Shown: positions 8,341-16,537 of the stretch, one piece after another
How the letters are laid out: each line of letters starts with the position of its first letter
How positions within the stretch are numbered: the first letter of the stretch is position 1
Source: Microbacterium enclense
GTDB taxonomy: Bacteria; Actinomycetota; Actinomycetes; Actinomycetales; Microbacteriaceae
Assembly: GCA_038182865.1 (NCBI GenBank)
Contig: CP116226.1
Coordinates: forward strand, 3,906,001-3,970,000
Reading direction: 5' to 3'
DNA length: 64,000 nt
Position numbers and translations under genes: made by a program
Notes under the pieces: generated by a model
The model's input: the letters and a program-made list of their open reading frames with translations, nothing else
Told to the model about the DNA's origin: nothing
Database searches by the model: none

Positions 8341-9132
8341 TCAGGCCGTCTCGACGTCCTCGGCGAACCAGCGGGCCGCGGAGCCCGAGAACACGGGCTC
8401 GCCCACGATGGGCTCGTCGTCGTCGACCACGTCACAGACCACAACCGTCACGTTATCCCGCGTGCCGGCCTCGAGAGCGAGGGCGACCGCCGACGCCGCG
8501 GCTGAGCGCGGGTCAGGGGCCTCGGCGACGAGGCGTGCCACATCCGCCTCGGGGACATAGTCGGTCAGTCCGTCACTGCACAAGACCCATCGGTCGCCTA
8601 GCATCGGTGGGCGCTCGGCGACCGAAACGACATCGCCTTCGGCTCCACCGAGCGAAGCGGTGATGATGTTGCGTCGCGGGTGGGCGGCCGCCGCTTCGGG
8701 AGGAATGATGCCGTGATCGACCAGCGCCTGCACGTACGAATCGTCTCGCGTCTCGCGCGTGAACTCGCCCTGCCTCAGCAGGTACGCCCGCGAATCCCCC
8801 GTGTGTGCGAGGAGCAGCTGTCCACCCGTGCCGAGGAACAGCCCGGTGAACGTAGTCGCCATCCCTCGTAGGGCGGGATCCCGTTCGACGTGAGCGCGGA
8901 TGTCCCAGTTCGCTTCGCGGATACGGACGAGGAGACCGTCCGCGTCGATGGCGCTTCCCCTCGTCGCCACCAGGCGATGGATGAGAGCGGCCGAGGCGAG
9001 GTCTCCCGACGGTCCGCCGCCAACGCCATCAGCCACCGCCGCACCCCAGGACGCCACGAACGCGGCGTCCTGGTTGGTGGGACGGTGGGCGCCGGCGTCG
9101 GAGACGGCGGCCGTATTCAGCCGAAGGGGCAC
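8341..9132 (-). CDS. PP2C-type Ser/Thr protein phosphatase
   Basis: This is a soluble PP2C (PPM) phosphatase of 263 residues that would remove phosphate from Ser or Thr with Mn2+ or Mg2+. The motifs run in order: SDAGAHRPTNQD, VADGVGGGPSGD, HTGDSRAYLLR, LCSDGLTDYV and DNVTVVV. They supply the conserved metal-binding aspartates. It lacks the transmembrane tail of PstP. The GTG at 9132 is chosen, 4 nt after the ctaF stop; an upstream in-frame start would overlap ctaF by about 75 nt. It closes the ctaC-ctaD-ctaF run, so it may be co-expressed with the oxidase. It could oppose the PASTA kinase at 45 kb. Confidence 0.88.
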   Translation of the reverse strand: MPLRLNTAAVSDAGAHRPTNQDAAFVASWGAAVADGVGGGPSGDLASAALIHRLVATRGSAIDADGLLVRIREANWDIRAHVERDPALRGMATTFTGLFLGTGGQLLLAHTGDSRAYLLRQGEFTRETRDDSYVQALVDHGIIPPEAAAAHPRRNIITASLGGAEGDVVSVAERPPMLGDRWVLCSDGLTDYVPEADVARLVAEAPDPRSAAASAVALALEAGTRDNVTVVVCDVVDDDEPIVGEPVFSGSAARWFAEDVETA

Positions 9133-9136
9133 AGGA

Positions 9137-9553
9137 TCAGCGCGCGAAGTACCCGCGGTAGTACTCGTACACCCAGCCGACGATGGCGACGACGAACACG
9201 AGGAAACCAATCGGGACCATCCAGCTGCCGACGGCGAGGCCGATCACCGCGATCGCCGCCGAGGCCGCCAGGACGATCGGCCACCACGACCACGGGCTGA
9301 ACTCGCCCATCTCGGGGTCGCCGTCATCGATGTCCGCCGTCAGCGAGTCCTCGGGGAGCTCGCCGCCCTGCGCCTTGAGGACGCGGCCGACGTAGAAAGC
9401 AATCATCGACGACATGAGGCCGAGGAAGACCAGGGCCACCGTTCCGACCCATTCGACGCCCCCGTGCTGGATGAGGCTCCAGGCGGTGTAGACGACGGCG
9501 ATGAAGAATCCGAAGCCCGCGAGGAGCCACCAGAGTCCGACGTTGGTGCGCAT
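9137..9553 (-). CDS. ctaF: Cytochrome c oxidase subunit IV, actinobacterial type
   Basis: CtaF is the small integral subunit specific to actinobacterial aa3 oxidases. The 138-residue product has two N-terminal transmembrane helices (about 7-27 and 35-57), a polar acidic loop with GELPEDSLTADIDDGDPE, a conserved FSPWSWWP segment and two more helices. The C-terminus YEYYRGYFAR is typical of the family. The start lies 3 nt after the ctaD stop, so it is translated from the same message. Confidence 0.95.
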   Translation of the reverse strand: MRTNVGLWWLLAGFGFFIAVVYTAWSLIQHGGVEWVGTVALVFLGLMSSMIAFYVGRVLKAQGGELPEDSLTADIDDGDPEMGEFSPWSWWPIVLAASAAIAVIGLAVGSWMVPIGFLVFVVAIVGWVYEYYRGYFAR

Positions 9554-9556
9554 GTC

Positions 9557-11320
9557 TTACTTGACCTCTCCAGCGGCCGCGTCGACGACGGGCGTATCGG
9601 GGGCGTCCTTGGCCGGGCCCACACCGACCGGGATACCGGCTTCGGGGTGGTTCAGGTCGAACGCGGGGCGCTCGCTACGGATGCGCGGGATCGAGGTGAA
9701 GTTGTGACGCGGCGGCGGGCACGAGGTGGCCCACTCGAGCGACGCTCCATAACCCCACGGATCGTCGACCGTGACCCGCGGCGCCTTGCGCGCGGTGATC
9801 CACACGTTGAGCAGGAAGGGGATCATCGACGCGCCGAGGATCATCGAGCCGACGGTCGACAGCTGGTTCTCCCAGGTCCATCCGTCCGCAGCGGCGTAGT
9901 CCGCGTATCGGCGGACCATGCCGTCGACGCCCAGCCAGTGCTGGATGAGGAAGGTCATGTGGAAGCCGATGAACAGCATCCAGAAGTGCACCATGCCGAG
10001 ACGCTCGTTGAGCATCTTGCCCGTCCACTTCGGCCACCAGAAGTAGAAGCCCGCGAACATCGCGAACACGACCGTGCCGAAGACCACGTAGTGGAAGTGG
10101 GCCACCACGAAGTACGAGTCGGACAGGTGGAAGTCGAGCGGGGGCGACGCGAGGATGACGCCGGTCAGACCACCGAAGACGAACGACACGAGGAAGCCGA
10201 GGGCGAAGACCATCGGCGTTTCGAACGTCACCGATCCTCGCCAGAGGGTTCCGATCCAGTTGAAGATCTTCACACCGGTCGGCACCGCGATGAGCATCGT
10301 CATCAGCGCGAAGAACGGCAGCAGGACGCCACCCGTGACGTACATGTGGTGCGCCCACACCGCGACGGACAGGGCGGCGATGGCGATGGTCGCGTAGACG
10401 AGCGTCTTGTATCCGAAGATCGGCTTGCGACTGAAGACCGGGAAGATCTCGGAGACGATGCCGAAGAACGGCAGCGCGATGATGTACACCTCGGGGTGAC
10501 CGAAGAACCAGAACAGGTGCTGCCAGAGCAGGACACCGCCGTTCTCGGGGCTGTAGATGTGGGCACCGAGCACGCGGTCAGCCGCAGCAGCGAAGATCGC
10601 CGCAGCGAGAACCGGGAAGGCGAGCAGGATCAGGATGCTCGTGATCAGCGTGTTCCACGAGAAGATCGGCATGCGCCACATGGTCATGCCAGGGGCGCGC
10701 ATCGTGAGGATCGTCGTGATGAAGTTGACGGCACCGAGGATCGTGCCGAATCCGCTGATCCCCAGACCCAGCATCCAGAGGTTTCCACCGACACCCGGGG
10801 AGAAGCTCGCATTCGCGAGCGGCTGGTAGGCGAACCACCCGAAGCCCGCCGCACCCTGCGGAGTCAGGAAGCCGGACACCGCGATCGTCGAGCCGAACAG
10901 GAACAACCAGAACGCGAAGGCGTTCAGACGCGGGAAGGCCACATCGGGAGCGCCGATCTGCAGCGGCAGCAGCGCGTTGGCGAAACCGGCGAAAAGCGGC
11001 GTCGCGAACATGAGCAGCATGATCGTGCCGTGCATGGTGAAGAGCTGGTTGTACTGCTCTTTCGTGGGGATGATCTGCATCCCGGGCTCGAAGAGCTCCG
11101 CGCGGATGATGAGCGCCATCACGCCACCGAGCATGAAGAAGACCACCGAGGCGATCAGGTACATGTAACCGATGGTCTTGTGGTCGGTGGAGGTGATCCA
11201 CTTGACGACCAGGTTGCCCTTCTGCTCGACACGCGAGGTGCTCAGCAGTGCGGCTTGACGCGGAGGGAGAGTCGTCGGGCGCGAGGCACCCTTCTCCTGG
11301 AGCGGAAGCGTCGTGGCCAT
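9557..11320 (-). CDS. ctaD: Cytochrome c oxidase subunit I
   Basis: CtaD is the catalytic subunit carrying haem a, haem a3 and CuB. The 587-residue protein has about twelve transmembrane helices. Motifs include TMHGTIMLLMF (haem a histidine), WQHLFWFFGHPEVYIIALP (CuB histidine and the cross-linked tyrosine region), WAHHMYVTGG (paired CuB histidines) and DSYFVVAHFHYVVFG (haem a3 and haem a ligands). ATG 11320 is chosen because GAAGGGA sits about 9 nt upstream; GTG 11326 overlaps the ctaC stop and is less likely. It lies between ctaC and ctaF with almost no spacing. Confidence 0.97.
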   Translation of the reverse strand: MATTLPLQEKGASRPTTLPPRQAALLSTSRVEQKGNLVVKWITSTDHKTIGYMYLIASVVFFMLGGVMALIIRAELFEPGMQIIPTKEQYNQLFTMHGTIMLLMFATPLFAGFANALLPLQIGAPDVAFPRLNAFAFWLFLFGSTIAVSGFLTPQGAAGFGWFAYQPLANASFSPGVGGNLWMLGLGISGFGTILGAVNFITTILTMRAPGMTMWRMPIFSWNTLITSILILLAFPVLAAAIFAAAADRVLGAHIYSPENGGVLLWQHLFWFFGHPEVYIIALPFFGIVSEIFPVFSRKPIFGYKTLVYATIAIAALSVAVWAHHMYVTGGVLLPFFALMTMLIAVPTGVKIFNWIGTLWRGSVTFETPMVFALGFLVSFVFGGLTGVILASPPLDFHLSDSYFVVAHFHYVVFGTVVFAMFAGFYFWWPKWTGKMLNERLGMVHFWMLFIGFHMTFLIQHWLGVDGMVRRYADYAAADGWTWENQLSTVGSMILGASMIPFLLNVWITARKAPRVTVDDPWGYGASLEWATSCPPPRHNFTSIPRIRSERPAFDLNHPEAGIPVGVGPAKDAPDTPVVDAAAGEVK

Positions 11321-11322
11321 GA

Positions 11323-12204
11323 TCACTTGTTCCCTTCGGCGCCGGCCGTCGTGAGGTTCTGCAGGCGCGACAGATCACTGATGTCGCCGACGTCACCGGC
11401 GGAGCGGAGCGAGTCGAGGTAGTCCTCGTACTCGGCCTGGCTCACGACCTTGACGTTGAAGAGCATGGCCGAGTGGTACTCGCCACAGAGCTCGGCGCAC
11501 TTGCCCTCGTACGTCCCCTCGCGGGTCGGTGTGAAGGACCACTCGTTGTCGCGACCGATGTACATGTCCTTCTTGTACAGGAAGTCGATGATCCAGAACG
11601 AGTGGATGACGTCGCGCGAACGGAGGTCGATCTTGACCTTCTTGTCGACGGGCAGGTAGAGAGTCGGCACGTCATCGAGGTCGTAGCCGTCGGACGTGGC
11701 CTTGGCCTGGACACCCATCGAGTACAGGGCGTCGGAGTTGTCTTCCTTCTCGCCGTTGTACTGGAAATCCCACGCCCACTGCTTGCCGTACGCGGTGATC
11801 GACACGTCAGGGTCGTCGTACTGCGTCTCGAGCGTGTTCTGATCGCGTGCCGTGAAGGCGAAGAAACCGACGACCAGGATCAGCGGGACGATCGTGTAGA
11901 AGATCTCGATCGGCATGTTGTAGCGCAGCTGCACCGGCAGACCCGACTGCCCCTTGCGACGGCGGTATGCGATGACCGCCCAGAGCATGAGCCCCCACGT
12001 GATGACACCGACGGCGAGCAGAACGATCCAGGAGTTGACCCAGAGACCGGCGACCATGTCGGTGTGGTTGGTGGCGGGGGTGCCGTCGTCGACGAAGCCG
12101 GGCAGGAAGCCGTGGAGCTGTGTCGTGGTGCAGCCGGACAGGAGCGCGACGGAGGCGATCCCGACGGGGACGGCAGCCCAACGGAGGCGACGTTTGGAGG
12201 GCAC
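11323..12204 (-). CDS. ctaC: Cytochrome c oxidase subunit II (CuA subunit)
   Basis: CtaC receives electrons at its binuclear CuA centre. The 293-residue precursor has a lipoprotein-type signal ending LLSGC, with lipidation predicted at C25. Two transmembrane helices follow (about 53-75 and 97-120), then the extracytoplasmic cupredoxin domain. CuA ligands are in CAELCGEYHSAM near residue 240, plus an earlier histidine in VIHSFWI. The start is GTG 12204 with AAAGG 7-8 nt upstream. A TAGACT hexamer at 12241-12246 suggests an about 30-nt leader. It heads the ctaC-ctaD-ctaF-PP2C transcription unit. Confidence 0.96.
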   Translation of the reverse strand: MPSKRRLRWAAVPVGIASVALLSGCTTTQLHGFLPGFVDDGTPATNHTDMVAGLWVNSWIVLLAVGVITWGLMLWAVIAYRRRKGQSGLPVQLRYNMPIEIFYTIVPLILVVGFFAFTARDQNTLETQYDDPDVSITAYGKQWAWDFQYNGEKEDNSDALYSMGVQAKATSDGYDLDDVPTLYLPVDKKVKIDLRSRDVIHSFWIIDFLYKKDMYIGRDNEWSFTPTREGTYEGKCAELCGEYHSAMLFNVKVVSQAEYEDYLDSLRSAGDVGDISDLSRLQNLTTAGAEGNK

Positions 12205-12240
12205 AATGCACCTTTCCGGGTCGTGGATGTTGCTCTCGAC

Positions 12241-12246
12241 AGTCTA
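12241..12246 (-). promoter_or_regulatory. ctaC: Candidate -10 element of ctaC
   Basis: TAGACT on the minus strand lies 36 nt before GTG 12204, giving a conventional leader with a ribosome-binding site. It abuts the inverted repeat AGAGC-AA-GCTCT at 12245-12256, which may be an operator. Confidence 0.4.
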
Positions 12247-12294
12247 GAGCAAGCTCTTACGGTTCTCTGGCCAATCGTCCAGCACCGAGACATC

Positions 12295-12342
12295 GAGAAC
12301 CCCCGGATTCCGCGGTGTGATCCGCGGTTTCCAGGGGTTCTC
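12295..12342 (-). terminator. Large nested hairpin between erpA and ctaC
   Basis: The outer arms GAGAACCCC (12295-12303) and GGGGTTCTC (12334-12342) are perfect complements. Inside them GGA pairs with TCC, and two CCGCGG blocks (12310-12315, 12322-12327) pair around a 6-nt loop. The only interruptions are a single mismatch and a TT/TT bulge. It lies 31 bp past the erpA stop on the same strand. A terminator is likeliest, although no T tract follows. Confidence 0.6.
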
Positions 12343-12372
12343 AGAAATGCTGCCGGTGTCGGCGGTGGGCGC

Positions 12373-12738
12373 TCAGTGGAAGCTGTCGCCGCACGCGCAG
12401 GAGCCCTGCGCGTTCGGGTTGTCGATCGTGAAGCCCTGCTCCGAGATCGTGTCCTTGAAGTCGATGCTGGCACCGTCGAGGTACGGCACGCTCATGTCGT
12501 CGACGATGACCTCGACGCCCTCGAAATCGACGACCTTGTCGCCGTCGAGGTAGCGCTCATCGAAGTAGAGCTGGTAGATCAGGCCGGAGCAGCCGCCGGG
12601 CTGGACGGCGACGCGCAGACGCAGATCGTCGCGTCCCTCCTGCGACAGCAGGCTCTTGACCTTGTCGGAGGCGGCGGTGGTCAGACCCACGCCGTGCTCG
12701 CGGGTGTCGGCGGCGGACGACAGTGTGGTGTCGGTCAT
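12373..12738 (-). CDS. erpA: A-type iron-sulfur cluster carrier/insertion protein
   Basis: This is an ErpA/IscA/HesB family protein of 121 residues that receives Fe-S clusters and delivers them to apoproteins. The three conserved cysteines are present: C50 in GGCSG, and C114 and C116 in the terminal SCACG. Length and spacing fit the family. GAAGGG lies about 8 nt before ATG 12738. It is transcribed in the same direction as the oxidase genes but is separated from ctaC by the hairpin at 12295-12342. I recall an ErpA homologue close to ctaC in mycobacteria as well. Confidence 0.93.
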   Translation of the reverse strand: MTDTTLSSAADTREHGVGLTTAASDKVKSLLSQEGRDDLRLRVAVQPGGCSGLIYQLYFDERYLDGDKVVDFEGVEVIVDDMSVPYLDGASIDFKDTISEQGFTIDNPNAQGSCACGDSFH

Positions 12739-12808
12739 GGCGATGCCCTTCGGTTGTTCGGTCGCGGGGACGTGACGATTCTACGCCCGTCCCGCCCCGA
12801 CGGACCGA

Positions 12809-14203
12809 TCAGACGGTGCGCGCGTTCAAGCGAGCGAGCAGAAGCGCTTCGGACACGACCGCGTTGCGGAACGTCTCCAGGTGCAGGGACTCGTTCGGGC
12901 TATGCGCCCGGGCGTGCGGGTCCTCCACGCCGGTGACGAGGATCTGCGCGCCGGGGAACTCCCGCACGAGGTCGGCGATGAACGGGATGGATCCGCCCAC
13001 GCCCACGTCCACCGACTCCACGCCGTACCCCTCCGCGAACGATGCACGCGCGTCTTCGACGGCCCAGCCGCTCGTGTCCACGAGAAACGCATCCCCGCAG
13101 TCGACGTCGGTGAACTCCAGCTGGGCGCCGAAGGGCGCGTGCGCACGCAGATGCGCCTCGATGGCGGCGTAGGCCTCCTCGGCGCGCTGGCCGGGCGCGA
13201 CGCGGGCGCTGATGACGACGCTCGTCTGCGGTGCGAGGGTGTTGGACGCCGACGCGACAGGTGTGGCATCCCATCCCGTGACGGTGACGGAGGGCTTGTT
13301 CCAGATGCGGCTGAGGATCGTGTCGCGACCGATGGGGCTGACGCCCTCGAGCAGCCCCGACTCGGCACGGAGCGTGGCCTCGTCGTAGGCGGGCGTCTCA
13401 GCGTCGCGGACGTGCAGGCCCTCGACGGCGACCGCGCCGTCGTCGTCCCACAGGGTGGCGAGGAGCTTCACCGTGGCGAGCATGGCATCCGGAACCGCAC
13501 CGCCCAGCATGCCCGAGTGCGACGCGTGGGCGAGCGTGCGTACCGTCAGGGTGAATCGCGCGTTACCGCGGAGGGAGACGGTGAGACCGGGCGTGCGATC
13601 GTCCCAGTTGCCGGAGTCGGCGACCACGATCACATCGGAGCGCAGCGCGTCGGCGTTGTCGGCAAGGAACTGCGCGAAGGAGCGCGAGCCGTACTCCTCC
13701 TCGCCTTCGATGAAGACGGCGATGCCCAGGTCGAGGTCATCTCCCGCGACGTCGGCCAGCGCTCGGATCGCGCCCACGTGGGCCATGATGCCGGCCTTGT
13801 CGTCGGCGGCGCCCCGGCCGTACAGACGGCCGTCGCGCACCGTCGGCTCGAACGGCGGCGACTCCCACAGCTCGTCGTCGCCGGGAGGCTGGACGTCGTG
13901 GTGGGCGTACAGAAGAACGGTGGGCCGGCCGTTCTTGGCCGATCGGCTCGCGAGGACGGCGGGCTGGCCGAGCTCATCGGTGCCCGGGATCGTCGCACGC
14001 TTCACCTCGACCCTGTCGAACACCCCGGTCCCGCGGAAGAGCTCCGCCACGGTGTCGGCGCTCTCCACCAGCGCGGACTGGTCGAACGCCGGCCAGGCGA
14101 TCGACGGGATGCGCACGAGCGCACCGAGATCGGCGAGGGCGGAAGGGATGCCGGCGGCCGCGGCGTCGCGCACGGCATTCTGCAAGGACAGGTCGGGGGT
14201 CAT
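12809..14203 (-). CDS. M20-family dipeptidase
   Basis: This is a cytosolic zinc exopeptidase of 464 residues, in the ArgE/DapE/CPG2/carnosinase superfamily. It shows LYAHHDVQPPGDDELW (first zinc histidine and aspartate), GRGAADDKAG (bridging aspartate), IEGEEEYGS (catalytic glutamate followed by a zinc glutamate), VVADSGN, and a late VEDPHARAHSPNE with the final zinc histidine. A dimerisation lid domain is inserted in the middle. The family removes residues from di- or tripeptides, but the exact substrate cannot be read from sequence. ATG 14203 is supported by TAAGAT 7 nt upstream. It is divergent from the DUF3043 gene with only 46 bp between starts. Confidence 0.9.
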   Translation of the reverse strand: MTPDLSLQNAVRDAAAAGIPSALADLGALVRIPSIAWPAFDQSALVESADTVAELFRGTGVFDRVEVKRATIPGTDELGQPAVLASRSAKNGRPTVLLYAHHDVQPPGDDELWESPPFEPTVRDGRLYGRGAADDKAGIMAHVGAIRALADVAGDDLDLGIAVFIEGEEEYGSRSFAQFLADNADALRSDVIVVADSGNWDDRTPGLTVSLRGNARFTLTVRTLAHASHSGMLGGAVPDAMLATVKLLATLWDDDGAVAVEGLHVRDAETPAYDEATLRAESGLLEGVSPIGRDTILSRIWNKPSVTVTGWDATPVASASNTLAPQTSVVISARVAPGQRAEEAYAAIEAHLRAHAPFGAQLEFTDVDCGDAFLVDTSGWAVEDARASFAEGYGVESVDVGVGGSIPFIADLVREFPGAQILVTGVEDPHARAHSPNESLHLETFRNAVVSEALLLARLNARTV

Positions 14204-14210
14204 GCGGGTA

Positions 14211-14216
14211 ATCTTA
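14211..14216 (-). promoter_or_regulatory. Candidate -10 element of the dipeptidase gene
   Basis: TAAGAT on the minus strand is 7 nt before ATG 14203, so the message is probably leaderless. No Shine-Dalgarno sequence is present. Confidence 0.5.
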
Positions 14217-14249
14217 AATCTCCCGATCAGCGAACTCTCGAGGTTTTCC

Positions 14250-14822
14250 GTGGCCAAGTCCCCCGCCCCCGCTCCCAACGACACTCCCGTCGACCCGACG
14301 GCGACAGGTTCGGGCAAGGGCCGTGCGACGCCGTCGCGGGCCGAGCAGGAGGCGGCGCGCAAGCGTCCCCTCGTCCCCGACACCAAAGAAGCGAAGGCCC
14401 GCGCGCGCGCCGACCTCGCCGCGCAGCGCGAGAAGGCTCGCGTCGGCATGGCCGCCGGTGAAGAGCGGTACCTCCCCGTGCGCGACAAGGGTCCGCAGCG
14501 GCGCTTCGCGCGTGACTTCGTGGACGCCGGTTGGCACCTGGGCGAGGGCGTCATGCCCTTCATGCTCGTGGTCATCCTGCTCACCGTGCTGCCGGTGCAG
14601 TTCTTCCAGTACTGGGCGTTCGTGGCCCTGTGGATCTTCATCCTGTTCGTGATCGGCGACATGATCATCACGTCGATCCGCGTCAAGCGTGCCGCGAAAG
14701 ACAAGTTCGGCGAGAGCAAGCTCGAGAAGGGGCTCGGCTGGTACGCCGCGATGCGTACCGTGCAAATGCGCTTCATGCGCCTGCCCAAGGCGCAGGTCAA
14801 GCGCGGCCAGTATCCGGTCTGA
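14250..14822 (+). CDS. DUF3043 membrane protein
   Basis: This 190-residue protein belongs to the actinobacterial DUF3043 family, of unknown function. The first 100 residues are basic, Ala/Pro/Arg-rich and probably disordered, with RKRPLVPDTKEAKARARADL and MAAGEERYLPVRDKGP. They are followed by FARDFVDAGW and two closely spaced transmembrane helices (about 100-118 and 124-142), then a basic amphipathic C-terminus. The start is GTG 14250 with GAGG about 7 nt upstream. The partner gene across the 46-bp divergent promoter region is the dipeptidase. The family is often next to pyrD, nrdR and similar housekeeping genes, but no role is established. Confidence 0.85.
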   Translation: MAKSPAPAPNDTPVDPTATGSGKGRATPSRAEQEAARKRPLVPDTKEAKARARADLAAQREKARVGMAAGEERYLPVRDKGPQRRFARDFVDAGWHLGEGVMPFMLVVILLTVLPVQFFQYWAFVALWIFILFVIGDMIITSIRVKRAAKDKFGESKLEKGLGWYAAMRTVQMRFMRLPKAQVKRGQYPV

Positions 14823-14997
14823 GTCCGTCGACCCGTCGCGGCGTGCCTTCGGGCGCGCCGCGTCGTCGTCTCCGGCGACGGTCGTGGCATCCGCCCGCGG
14901 CGACATCGACGGATCCGGGATGCGACAGGGTCGGGCGCACTCGATCGTCCGCCCGGCCCGCCGGGTCGGGCGCTGAGGCCCGCGTCCGGGCGTGTCG

Positions 14998-16023
14998 TCA
15001 GCGGCCGCGCGCGAGGCCGCGGTTGATCTGCCGCGCCCAGAGGGGACCGCGGTAGAGGAACCCCGTGTATCCCTGCACCAGGGTCGCGCCGGCCGCGAGG
15101 CGCGCGCGCACGTCATCGGCGGTCTCGACTCCCCCGGCGGAGATCACCACGAACTCCTCCGGCACGGCCGCTCGGACCAGCCGCAGCACCTCGGCGGCCC
15201 GCGCCTTGAGAGGGGCCCCCGACAGCCCTCCCGCCCCGGCGGCCTCCACCGTCGCGGCGTTCGTCGACAGCCCCGTCCGGGCGATCGTCGTGTTGGTCGC
15301 GATGAGACCCGCGAGCCCCGCGTCGACGGCGAGACGGGCGATGTCCTGCACCTCGTCGTCCTCGAGATCGGGAGCGATCTTGACGAGCAGCGGGGTCGAG
15401 CCCGCGGCATCCCGGACCTCCGTCAAGAGTGGCCGGAGGGTCTCGACCGCCTGCAGCCCGCGAAGCCCCGGGGTGTTCGGCGACGACACGTTGACGACCA
15501 GGTAGTCGGCGAGCGGTGCGAGCAGTCGGGCGCTGCGGACGTAGTCGGTGGTCGCGTCCTCGACGGCGACGACACGGCTTTTGCCGATGTTCACACCGAT
15601 CACGGGCCGACGACGTGCGCGTCGCAGGCGACGGAGCTTCGCAGCCGCCGCAGCGGCACCGTGGTTGTTGAAGCCCATGCGATTGATGACCGCGCGGTCC
15701 ACGAGGAGACGGAAGAGGCGGGGCTGCGGGTTGCCGGGCTGCGCAAGAGCGGTGATCGTGCCCACCTCGACGTGCCCGAACCCCAGGGCGCCCAGGCCCC
15801 GCACCATCGTCACGTTCTTGTCGAAGCCGGCCGCGACGCCGAAAGGCGAGTCGAAGCGCAGACCGAGCGCATCGACGCGCTGATCGGGGGTGGGCGCGGT
15901 GAGACGACGGACCGCGGATGCCACGGGCTCGACGCCCGCGACGCGGATGACGATCGCGCCCAGGTGGTGGGCGAACTCGGGATCGAGTCGCGAGAGGACC
16001 GCGCGGAAAAGAAGGGGATACAT
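14998..16023 (-). CDS. pyrD: Dihydroorotate dehydrogenase (quinone), class 2
   Basis: PyrD oxidises dihydroorotate to orotate in pyrimidine synthesis and passes electrons to menaquinone at the membrane. The 341-residue class 2 enzyme has the N-terminal amphipathic membrane-binding helices (MYPLLFRAVLSRLDPEFAH), then VAAGFDKN, NRMGFNNHG for FMN and substrate, and NVSSPNTPGLR carrying the catalytic serine. NTTIAR and the FMN phosphate loop GGVETADD complete it. ATG 16023 lies 7 nt after TAGCCT, whose first three bases are also the nrdR stop codon. Confidence 0.96.
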   Translation of the reverse strand: MYPLLFRAVLSRLDPEFAHHLGAIVIRVAGVEPVASAVRRLTAPTPDQRVDALGLRFDSPFGVAAGFDKNVTMVRGLGALGFGHVEVGTITALAQPGNPQPRLFRLLVDRAVINRMGFNNHGAAAAAAKLRRLRRARRRPVIGVNIGKSRVVAVEDATTDYVRSARLLAPLADYLVVNVSSPNTPGLRGLQAVETLRPLLTEVRDAAGSTPLLVKIAPDLEDDEVQDIARLAVDAGLAGLIATNTTIARTGLSTNAATVEAAGAGGLSGAPLKARAAEVLRLVRAAVPEEFVVISAGGVETADDVRARLAAGATLVQGYTGFLYRGPLWARQINRGLARGR

Positions 16024-16030
16024 CCCCGCC

Positions 16031-16036
16031 AGGCTA
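16031..16036 (-). promoter_or_regulatory. pyrD: Candidate -10 element of pyrD overlapping the nrdR stop
   Basis: TAGCCT on the minus strand ends 7 nt before ATG 16023. Its TAG (16034-16036) is the nrdR termination codon, so one sequence may serve both purposes. Confidence 0.45.
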
Positions 16037-16525
16037 CTGGACGTCGTCGACTCTGCTGTCCGTGAGCGGACGCCGCTCGGCGTGGTCGGCGCGCAGCTGC
16101 GCGATGGCTGCGTCGAAGTCGTCGAGGGATTCGAACGCCTGGTAGACGCTCGCGAACCGGAGGTAGGCGACCTCGTCGAGTTCACGGAGCGGGCCGAGGA
16201 TCGACAGTCCGATCTCATTCGCGTCGATCTGCGACGACCCCGTCTGGCGGATGGCCTCCTCGACCTGCTGCGCGAGCATCGCCAGGTCGGCATCCGTCAC
16301 CGGGCGGCCCTGGCACGCCTTCCGCACGCCCGACATGACCTTCTCGCGGCTGAACGGTTCGACGACGCCCGACCGCTTGATGACGTTGAGGCTCGCGGTC
16401 TCCACCGTGGAGAACCGGCCGCCGCACTTCGGGCACTGCCGTCGCCGACGGATGCTGAGACCGTCGTCGCTCGTGCGCGAGTCGATGACGCGGGAATCGG
16501 GATTGCGGCAGAAGGGGCAGTGCAT
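16034..16525 (-). CDS. nrdR: Transcriptional repressor NrdR
   Basis: NrdR is the zinc-finger and ATP-cone repressor of ribonucleotide reductase genes. The 163-residue protein shows the zinc ribbon cysteines C3, C6, C31 and C34 (MHCPFC, CPKCGG), the RRRRQC stretch, and an ATP-cone domain starting VIKRSGVVEPFSREKV. The length and order are exactly those of the family. It lies 10 bp before pyrD and 12 bp after hisD. No ribonucleotide reductase gene or obvious NrdR box pair was seen in the window, so its targets are elsewhere. Confidence 0.97.
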   Translation of the reverse strand: MHCPFCRNPDSRVIDSRTSDDGLSIRRRRQCPKCGGRFSTVETASLNVIKRSGVVEPFSREKVMSGVRKACQGRPVTDADLAMLAQQVEEAIRQTGSSQIDANEIGLSILGPLRELDEVAYLRFASVYQAFESLDDFDAAIAQLRADHAERRPLTDSRVDDVQ

Positions 16526-16537
16526 GATGTCGCCGAT

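Noticed and set aside
14204..14890. N-terminal extension of the dipeptidase upstream of 14203
   Set aside because: The extra 229 codons lie opposite the DUF3043 gene, lack family similarity and pass the convincing ATG and -10 element at 14203-14216.
14823..14997. Possible small gene in the gap after the DUF3043 gene
   Set aside because: The 175 bp are GC-rich with several imperfect hairpins, but there is no start with a ribosome-binding site and no neighbour-like codon use.
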